This document shows positions 13,321 through 19,052 of a DNA stretch of 19,052 nucleotides, piece after piece. A program made the position numbers and the translations under genes. Below the pieces are notes generated by a model. The model had not been told where the DNA came from and searched no databases. It worked only from the letters and a program-made list of their open reading frames with translations. Each line of letters opens with the position of its first letter. Within the stretch, counting starts at the first letter, position 1. The stretch is from CALKHQ01 sp050329975 (GTDB taxonomy: Bacteria; Pseudomonadota; Alphaproteobacteria; CALKHQ01), in contig JBHJOG010000099.1 of NCBI GenBank assembly GCA_050329975.1, forward strand, positions 1-19,052. The letters are read 5' to 3'.

Positions 13321-13983
13321 ATGGCCGATCGAGGATGGGGCCGGATGGCCCTCGGGGCGGCCGTGCTGGGACTGTCGGTCCTGGCCAGCGATCCGGCAGC
13401 CGCCCATCCGCACGGCTGGATCGATGTCCGGTCGGCGCTGGTGTTCGACGACAGGGGCCGGGCGGTCGCGCTGCGCCAGGTCTGGCTGTTCGACGCGTTC
13501 TACAGCGCCTTTGCGGTCGAGGGCCTGGACCAGGACGGCGACGGCAAGCCCGACCAGGCGGGACTGGCGGCGCTGCTGCGGGAGAACATGACCAACCTGC
13601 AGGCCTACGACTATTTCACCCGGGTCGAGAGCGGCGGCGCGCCGGTGGCGTTCGCGCCGGTGAACGAGATGTCGTCGCGGATGCGGGGCGACCGGCTGGA
13701 GATGCGGTTCACCATCGCGTTCGCCGCCCCGGCTGAAGCCGACGGTGACGGGCTCACCTATGCCATCTTCGACCCGACCTACTATATCGAAATGCTGCAC
13801 GTGGACGCTGACGCGGTCCAGCTTGTGGATGCGCCCGAAGGCTGCGCCTTCCTGCTGGTCGAGCCGGGACCCGATCCGGAGGCCATAGCGCTCGCCGCGA
13901 TGCTCGACCGGACGGAGTCCGGCGGCGACGATCTGGGCGCCCAGTTCGCCGAGACCGTGACGGTCCGATGCGCCGCGCGCTGA
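13321..13983 (+). CDS. DUF1007 family periplasmic protein
   Basis: The 220-residue protein has an N-terminal signal peptide ending AAA (28), so the mature chain would begin HPHGWIDV, a hallmark of DUF1007. The two histidines at the new N-terminus could bind metal. The rest is a beta-rich soluble domain with conserved YDYFTRVE and EMRFTIAF segments. Members are commonly found beside NicO/RcnA-type permeases and are thought to be periplasmic partners for metal transport; the function is not established. GGAG sits 8 bases before ATG 13321. It begins 27 bp after zur and overlaps the next gene by 16 bp, so it belongs to the zinc operon. Confidence 0.88.
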   Translation: MADRGWGRMALGAAVLGLSVLASDPAAAHPHGWIDVRSALVFDDRGRAVALRQVWLFDAFYSAFAVEGLDQDGDGKPDQAGLAALLRENMTNLQAYDYFTRVESGGAPVAFAPVNEMSSRMRGDRLEMRFTIAFAAPAEADGDGLTYAIFDPTYYIEMLHVDADAVQLVDAPEGCAFLLVEPGPDPEAIALAAMLDRTESGGDDLGAQFAETVTVRCAAR

Positions 13984-14921
13984 TCAGGCTGGCCGTCGCC
14001 TGGGCGGCGGCCACGCCGGGACTCGCCTCGGCCCAGGACGCGGCTGGCGACGGCGGGATCTCCGCCCTCTGGACCCGGTGGGTCGGCTGGATCATGGCGG
14101 AGCAGCGCGCCTTCCACGACCAGCTGGCGGACGCGTTGCGCACGCTCGCCGACGACGGCGGTGGGACTGCGGCGTGGCTGCTGATCTCGGCGAGCTTCCT
14201 CTACGGGCTGTTCCATGCCGCCGGGCCGGGACACGGCAAGGCGGTGCTCGCAACCTACCTGCTGGCCGGACGGCAGCGGCTGCGCCGGGGCATCGGCCTG
14301 GCGGCCGCGGCCGCATTCTGCCAGGCGGTCACGGCCGTCGTGCTGGTCTATGGTCTGATCCATGCGGCCGGCTGGCTGCCGCGCGAAACCTCGGACGCCG
14401 TCGGCTGGAGCGAGCGGGTCAGCTTCGCGCTGGTGCTGCTGATGGGCGCATGGCTGGTGCTGCGCGCCGTCCGGGCGATGCTGGCGGCGCTGCGCCCCCT
14501 GCGCCGCGGCGATGCCGGCCATGTGCACCATCCCGGCTGCGGCCACGCCCATCTGCCGACCGCCGAGATGGTCGACCAGGTGCGCGACCTGCGCGGCGGG
14601 GCCCTGGTGGTGCTCGCAATCGGCCTGCGCCCCTGCACCGGCGCCGTGCTGGTGCTGGCCTTCGCCCACGTCGCCGGGATCGCCTGGGCCGGCGTGGCGG
14701 CGGTGGCGACGATGGCGGCGGGGACCGCGCTGGCTGTGGCTGCGATCGCCCTGGTCACCGTCAGCCTGCGCAGCTGGGCGGCGACCCTGGCAGTGCGGCG
14801 GGCCGGACGCTGGTCGGCGGCCGGCAGCCTGGTCGGCCTTGCCGGCGGTGCGCTGCTGATCGCGATGGGCCTGTCGCTGCTGATCGCTTCCTTCGCCCCG
14901 TCGCACCCGCTCGGTCTGTGA
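13968..14921 (+). CDS. NicO/RcnA-family nickel-cobalt-type metal permease
   Basis: The 317-residue protein has an apparent signal or first helix, then about six membrane helices. LFHAAGPGHGKAVLATYLL (H83, H89) and GLRPCTGAVLVL (219-230) are the metal-path signatures of the NicO family (COG2215). A cytoplasmic-loop histidine cluster HVHHPGCGHAH lies at 185-195. Family members move nickel or cobalt in or out. The location within a zur operon and 16-bp overlap with DUF1007 suggest zinc-responsive expression and possibly zinc or cobalt as substrate (inference). Confidence 0.88.
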   Translation: MRRALIRLAVAWAAATPGLASAQDAAGDGGISALWTRWVGWIMAEQRAFHDQLADALRTLADDGGGTAAWLLISASFLYGLFHAAGPGHGKAVLATYLLAGRQRLRRGIGLAAAAAFCQAVTAVVLVYGLIHAAGWLPRETSDAVGWSERVSFALVLLMGAWLVLRAVRAMLAALRPLRRGDAGHVHHPGCGHAHLPTAEMVDQVRDLRGGALVVLAIGLRPCTGAVLVLAFAHVAGIAWAGVAAVATMAAGTALAVAAIALVTVSLRSWAATLAVRRAGRWSAAGSLVGLAGGALLIAMGLSLLIASFAPSHPLGL

Positions 14922-14951
14922 GCCGGGCATCACCCAGGACGGAGCCATCCG

Positions 14952-16031
14952 ATGAGCCAGACGGCACCTGAAACCGCTACGCCGGAGCTGGCAGACCGCC
15001 GTGTCGACCGGCTGGCCCTGCCGTCGGCTGCCGAGCGCGAGGCGATGCGCACCGCCCGCGACGACGCCCATGCCGAACTCTACCGGTCCGCAGCCTGCCT
15101 GCATGAGGTCGAGGCGCGGCCGGCCGATGCGGCGGCGCGGCCGGCACTGCGGGTGGTCGCCTGGAACGCCGAGCGCTGCAAGCATGTCGGGCCGTCGGCC
15201 GACCTGTTGCGGGCGGCCGGCGCCGACGTGGCGTTGATGACCGAGATGGACGACGGCATGGCCCGATCCGGCCAGCAACGTACGCTCTGCACCATCGCCG
15301 ACGCGCTCGGCGCCGGCTACGCCTTCGCGGTCGAATATGTCGAGCTCGGGTTGGGCGATGCGCGCGAGCAGGCGTGGCACGCGGGCGAGGCGAACCGGAA
15401 CGGCCTGCACGGGAACGGCATCCTGGCTGCCGCACCGATGCGGCGTCCCGCCGTGCTGCGCCTGGAGGCGAGCGGCCGCTGGTTCGTCGCAGACAAGTAC
15501 CAGAAGCGCGTCGGCGGCCGGATCGCCACCGTCGCCGAGGTCGCACTCGGCGACGCCTGGGTCGCCATGGCGGCCGTCCACTTCGAGAGCCAGACCGACC
15601 GCGCGGACCGCGCCGCACAGATGCGCACGCTGGTCGCCGGCATGCAGCGCTATGCCCGCGACCTGCCGTGGCTGATCGGCGGCGATTTCAACACCAACAG
15701 TTTCGACATCGGCTTTCGCCAGGTCGCCGACGCCGTGCTCGCCGAGGCGCTGGCCGCCGATCCTTACCGGCTGACCGATCCCAGCCGCCACGAGCCGATG
15801 TTCGAGGTCGCGGCGGCGGCCGGGCTGGACTGGTCGGCCTGCAACCTGGCCCACGCCACCACCATGCGCACCCTGCCCGACGGCCGGCCGACCGAGCCGT
15901 TCGCCAAGATCGACTGGTTCTTCAGCCGCGGCCTCGCCTGCTCGGACCCGGCAGTGATCCCGGCCGTCGACGCCGCCGGCGCGGCGATTTCCGACCACGA
16001 GGCAATCGCCGTCACCATCGCGGTCGCGTGA
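14952..16031 (+). CDS. Endonuclease/exonuclease/phosphatase family hydrolase
   Basis: The 359-residue protein has the EEP-fold active site in order: N72 in VVAWNAERCKH, E98 in MTEMDD, H210 in AVHFESQ, the GGDFNTN motif (243-249), KIDWFF (319-324) and SDHE (347-350). These are the metal-binding and catalytic residues of DNase I/ExoIII-like phosphodiesterases and phosphatases; the substrate could be nucleic acid or a phospho-compound. There is no signal peptide. The first 65 residues are extra to the fold. GGAG lies 8 bases before ATG 14952. It begins 30 bp after the NicO gene with no obvious terminator between, so it may be the last gene of the zinc operon. Confidence 0.85.
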   Translation: MSQTAPETATPELADRRVDRLALPSAAEREAMRTARDDAHAELYRSAACLHEVEARPADAAARPALRVVAWNAERCKHVGPSADLLRAAGADVALMTEMDDGMARSGQQRTLCTIADALGAGYAFAVEYVELGLGDAREQAWHAGEANRNGLHGNGILAAAPMRRPAVLRLEASGRWFVADKYQKRVGGRIATVAEVALGDAWVAMAAVHFESQTDRADRAAQMRTLVAGMQRYARDLPWLIGGDFNTNSFDIGFRQVADAVLAEALAADPYRLTDPSRHEPMFEVAAAAGLDWSACNLAHATTMRTLPDGRPTEPFAKIDWFFSRGLACSDPAVIPAVDAAGAAISDHEAIAVTIAVA

Positions 16032-16039
16032 CCACGGTC

Positions 16040-16068
16040 GTAGGGGACATCGGCTGCCGATGCCCTAC
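16040..16068 (+). terminator. Hairpin after the EEP hydrolase gene
   Basis: GTAGGG (16040-16045) pairs with CCCTAC (16063-16068), and CATCGG (16048-16053) with CCGATG (16057-16062), around a CTG loop with GA bulged. It begins 9 bases after the stop. The next T-rich stretch is some 14 bases further, so it is an imperfect intrinsic terminator, probably ending the zinc operon. Confidence 0.5.
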
Positions 16069-16075
16069 ATGTTAT

Positions 16076-16093
16076 GTTGCAGTTTTATGACAG
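16076..16093 (-). promoter_or_regulatory. Pho-box-like motif upstream of the Na/Pi cotransporter
   Basis: The minus strand reads CTGTCATAAAACTGCAAC: one perfect PhoB half-site CTGTCAT, a four-A spacer, and a degenerate second repeat (CTG..A., 4 of 7). It lies 48 bp before the cotransporter start, which suits phosphate control, but points away from that gene, whereas functional Pho boxes usually face the gene. Confidence 0.35.
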
Positions 16094-16141
16094 CGTCGGG
16101 TCCGCGGCGGGCGAACGGCGCGCGCACAGCCAGTAGAGCCG

Positions 16142-17833
16142 GTGAACGGTCACGAGATTCTGTTGCATATCGGCGGCGGCGTCGCCCTGCTGCTCTGGGG
16201 TGCCCGGATGGTGCGCACCGGCGTGCTGCGCGCCTTCGGCACCCGGCTGCGCACGGCGCTCGGCCGTTCGACCCGCAACCGGGGACTGGCTGCGCTGGTG
16301 GGCCTCGCCAGTGCAGGCCTGCTGCAGAGTTCGACCGCGACCGCAATGCTGACCGCCTCCTTCGCACAGCGCGGCCTGATCGCCACCGGCGCCGGGCTCG
16401 CGGTGATGCTGGGGGCAGATATCGGCAGCACGCTGGTGGTCCAGCTGCTGTCGTTCGACATCGGCGCAGCCGCGCCGGCGCTGATCCTCGCCGGGCTGGT
16501 CGCGTTCACCACCGCGCCGCGCAGCCTGGTCCGCCAGCTCGGCCGGGTCGGCATCGGGCTGGGGCTGATGCTGATCGCGCTCGGGATGGTGGTCGACGCC
16601 TCGCAGGTGCTGCGCCAGTCGGAAACCCTGCCGCTGCTGCTGGCCCCGCTGGCCGACGATCCGATCCTGGCGCTGCTGTTCGCCGCCCTGCTGACCTGGC
16701 TGTTCCACTCCAGCGTGGCGATGGTGCTACTGGTGATGAGCTTCGCGGCGACGGGGGTGGTCGCACCGGCGCTAGCCGTCGCGCTGGTGCTGGGCGCCAA
16801 TGTCGGGTCCGGGATCGTGCCGCTGGTGATCAGCCTGTCCGCGGAACGCTCTGCCCGTCGCGTGCCGCTCGGCAACCTCGCCTTCCGCACCCTGGGCGCC
16901 CTGGCTGCGCTCGCGGCGCTGCCGATGCTCGCCCCGCAGCTCGACCTGCTCGGCAGCGACCCGGCCCGCCAGGTCGCCAACGTCCACACGGTCTTCAACC
17001 TGGTACTGGCGCTGGCCTGCCTCCCGCTGGTCGGTCTCGCGGCCCGGCTGATCGACCGGCTGCTGCCGGAGGTGCCGGCGCCGGACGATGCAGGCCGGCC
17101 GCGCTACCTGGACGAGGAGGTGATGGACAGCCCGCCGGAAGCGATCGCACGCGCCACCCGCGAGACGCTGCGCATGGCCGATATCGTCGAATCGATGATG
17201 GTCGACGTCATCACGGTGTTCGAGAAGGACGACGAGGCGCTGCTGAAGGAGATCTCGGGACGGGATGACGCGGTGGATCGGCTGCACGAGGCGATCAAGC
17301 TCTACCTGACCCGGATCACCCAGAATGCGATGACCCCGGCCGACAGCCGGCGCAGCGTCGAGCTGCTCACCTTCGTCACCAACCTGGAACATGTCGGCGA
17401 CATCATCGACCGCAACCTGCTGCCGCTGGCGCAGAAGAAGATGCGCAACCGCGTCGCCTTCTCGCCGGCCGGCTGGCGCGACCTGGAGGCGATGCACAGC
17501 CGGGCGGTCGACCAGTTCGGGCTGGCGATCACGGTGCTGGTCTCGCAGGACCTCGACACGGCGCGACGGCTGCTCAGCGACAAGGACGACCTGCGCAAGC
17601 AGGAGCTGCGCGCCAGCCTCCGCCATCTCGACCGGCTGCGCAGCGGCGAGATCGCCAGCATCGAAACCACCTCGCTGCACCAGGACATGCTGCGCGAGTT
17701 CAAGCGGATCGCCGCCCACCTGACCTCGATCGCCTATCCAATCCTGGACTCGGCAGGCGAGCTCCGCCACAGCCGCCTCAAGCAACCGGCCGCGGAGGAG
17801 ACGACGCCAAGACGTGCCGGCGACGAGGCCTGA
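16142..17833 (+). CDS. Na/Pi cotransporter family protein with PhoU-like domain
   Basis: The 563-residue protein has an N-terminal membrane half made of two inverted PNaS repeats. The first carries GLLQSSTATAML (QSSTAT at 62-67) and GADIGSTLVVQLL; the second carries WLFHSSVAMVLL (189-194) and GANVGSGIVPL. These serine-rich motifs form the sodium and phosphate site in type II cotransporters. From about residue 335 onward the protein is soluble and helical, with ATRETLRMADIVESMM and TFVTNLEHVGDIIDRNLL matching PhoU-like bundles. It likely moves phosphate across the inner membrane; some bacterial members export it. The start is GTG 16142, with only a weak AGAG before it. Confidence 0.9.
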   Translation: MNGHEILLHIGGGVALLLWGARMVRTGVLRAFGTRLRTALGRSTRNRGLAALVGLASAGLLQSSTATAMLTASFAQRGLIATGAGLAVMLGADIGSTLVVQLLSFDIGAAAPALILAGLVAFTTAPRSLVRQLGRVGIGLGLMLIALGMVVDASQVLRQSETLPLLLAPLADDPILALLFAALLTWLFHSSVAMVLLVMSFAATGVVAPALAVALVLGANVGSGIVPLVISLSAERSARRVPLGNLAFRTLGALAALAALPMLAPQLDLLGSDPARQVANVHTVFNLVLALACLPLVGLAARLIDRLLPEVPAPDDAGRPRYLDEEVMDSPPEAIARATRETLRMADIVESMMVDVITVFEKDDEALLKEISGRDDAVDRLHEAIKLYLTRITQNAMTPADSRRSVELLTFVTNLEHVGDIIDRNLLPLAQKKMRNRVAFSPAGWRDLEAMHSRAVDQFGLAITVLVSQDLDTARRLLSDKDDLRKQELRASLRHLDRLRSGEIASIETTSLHQDMLREFKRIAAHLTSIAYPILDSAGELRHSRLKQPAAEETTPRRAGDEA

Positions 17834-17989
17834 TCGTCCGCGGCGGCCGCAATTGCCATCGCATTGCCGCCGGCCCGTCACCGCGCCTCCCAGGCAGGGC
17901 CACAGCCTGCTGCTACCCAAACGCGATTGCCACGGTTGGGGCAACCGACGTCAGCCACCGGGACTCGCCCGGGGGCGCTCTTGAATTTG

Positions 17990-18018
17990 CCGCGGCGCCC
18001 ATCCACAGTGCGCCGCGG
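17990..18018 (+). other. Stem-loop in the leader of the TAXI gene
   Basis: CCGCGGCGC (17990-17998) pairs perfectly with GCGCCGCGG (18010-18018) around an 11-base loop. The flanking TTG and CAA can extend it with a small bulge. It ends 25 bases before the ATG, just upstream of the ribosome binding site. The 210-bp gap before the gene (17834-18043) otherwise shows only short TTGCC repeats and a weak 7-bp stem at 17841-17872. Confidence 0.45.
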
Positions 18019-18043
18019 GGCAACGACGACGAGGGAGATTTCC

Positions 18044-19051
18044 ATGCACTTGCGCTCAAGCCTGCTCGCCGCGGGTGCCGTCTCTGCGCTGACGGCCTTC
18101 GCAATAGCGGCCCCGGCAATCGCCGCCAACCCGATCTACTCGGGTGGCGAGCGCGGCAGCTACTTCAACTCCTTCGGCCCGCTGCTGGAGGAACTGCTGG
18201 ATGACAACTTCCTCGACTACGAGGTGGTGGCCACCGCCGGCAGCGGCGAGAATATCGACCGGGTGCTCGAAAATCCGCTGGCGGTCGGCATGACCCAGTC
18301 GGATGTGCTCGCCTTCCGGGCTGCGAACGATCCGGCGCTCGCCGACAGCATCACCATCATGCGCAATGACGTGGCGGTGGAGTGCCTCTACGCGGTGACG
18401 ACGGAGCAGAACGCTGAGCGGCTGGAGAACTGGGGCGGGGTCCGCGGCCTTGCGCGCCGACTGCGGATCGCCACTGGTCCCGAAGCCTCCGGCGCGGCCA
18501 CGACCTTCCGCTTCCTGCAGTCGATCGACCCCGACCTCGCGCGGGCCAACAACATCGCCTACATGGACAGCGTCGATACCGCGATCGGCGCGGTGATCTC
18601 CGGCGACGCCGACCTGGCCTTCTTCGTCCAGTTCGCCGACACCGGCAACGAGCGCTTCGAGGACATCAACGACGCGGAACTGGTGTTCATCCCGGTGGTC
18701 GACCGCAGCATCCTGCGCCAGGAGGTCAACGGTGAGCGGGTCTATGTCGCCCAGCAGGTGAAGGTGACCAGCGCCGGCCTGCTCAGCTGGAGCGGCGTCA
18801 CCGAGATCGTGACCGCCTGCACGCCGCTCGCCTATATCACCGGCAACCCGGAGCTGCTGCCGGCCGGCAGCAACGAGCGGCTGGACCTGGAGGACGTGAT
18901 CTCGATTGTCGCCGAGGCCGACCTCGATGACCTCCAGCCCGAGGAGGACTGGTTCCAGTCGGTCCTGGACGACGCCGCGACCATGACCGACAGCGCGCTG
19001 GAAGCGACCCTGGCCGAGATCGAGGCGACGTCGCAGCGCGTGTTCGAGTAG
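18044..19051 (+). CDS. TAXI-type TRAP transporter solute-binding protein
   Basis: The 335-residue product has a Sec signal peptide (cut after AIA at residue 28). The mature protein begins ANPIYSGGERGSYFNSFGPLL, then VVATAGSGENIDRVL and VGMTQSDVLAF. This glycine-serine ligand region followed by a residue run on absent or limiting sites is the pattern of TAXI/NMT1-like periplasmic receptors, which deliver organic acids such as glutamate or related compounds to a fused TRAP permease. No permease is present before the window ends, so it may lie downstream. GAGGGAG sits 6 bases before ATG 18044, which decides the start; the frame is open further upstream but without protein-like sequence. The ligand is unknown. 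Confidence 0.75.
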   Translation: MHLRSSLLAAGAVSALTAFAIAAPAIAANPIYSGGERGSYFNSFGPLLEELLDDNFLDYEVVATAGSGENIDRVLENPLAVGMTQSDVLAFRAANDPALADSITIMRNDVAVECLYAVTTEQNAERLENWGGVRGLARRLRIATGPEASGAATTFRFLQSIDPDLARANNIAYMDSVDTAIGAVISGDADLAFFVQFADTGNERFEDINDAELVFIPVVDRSILRQEVNGERVYVAQQVKVTSAGLLSWSGVTEIVTACTPLAYITGNPELLPAGSNERLDLEDVISIVAEADLDDLQPEEDWFQSVLDDAATMTDSALEATLAEIEATSQRVFE

Positions 19052-19052
19052 C

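Noticed and set aside
13782..15998. Open frame of about 738 codons antisense to DUF1007, NicO and the EEP gene
   Set aside because: Shadow frame; the sense genes have complete active-site and membrane motifs.

Overview
The window is a high-G+C bacterial chromosome segment. Codon use, family membership and the Zur/TRAP gene sets suggest an alphaproteobacterium of the Rhodospirillales type; this is an inference from general resemblance, not a species call. There are no rRNA or tRNA genes, CRISPR arrays or phage modules. The first 1.65 kb is accessory DNA: the 3' part of a transposase, a 15-codon ORF with a strong ribosome binding site, a DUF4760 protein of visibly lower G+C, and a scar joining a ModE-like N-terminus to a frameshifted TauE/SafE exporter fragment. 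Two long palindromes separate this debris from the conserved part of the window.

The rest consists of compact functional blocks. (1) 1654-5594: a tripartite TRAP transporter operon (dctP-dctQ-dctM, minus strand) divergent from a DapA/NanA-type aldolase. A perfect 14-bp palindrome lies in the spacer of a good sigma-70-like dctP promoter, which suggests uptake and breakdown of an organic acid under one unseen repressor. (2) 5639-7989: an entericidin-like lipoprotein, then a diacylglycerol-kinase-family lipid kinase closely followed by a YihY/BrkB membrane protein. (3) 7974-10052: a LigB/DODA-type dioxygenase and an FMN azoreductase, divergent from an HxlR regulator with a single N-terminal cysteine, resembling a quinone or thiol-stress module; two tandem dyads lie in the shared promoter.

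(4) 10056-16031: the zinc block. znuA diverges from znuC-znuB-zur, with a Zur-box-like palindrome over the znuA -10. The operon continues into DUF1007 and a NicO-type metal permease, and perhaps an endonuclease/exonuclease/phosphatase-fold enzyme 30 bp further on. Several products carry histidine-rich segments. (5) 16142-17833: a Na/Pi cotransporter with a PhoU-like C-terminal half, preceded by a Pho-box-like motif. (6) 18044-19051: a TAXI-type TRAP solute-binding protein whose permease would lie beyond the window.

The items most worth following up are the extended Zur operon with its histidine-rich proteins, the TRAP/aldolase operator, the HxlR-azoreductase-dioxygenase cluster, and the 15-codon ORF beside the insertion sequence.
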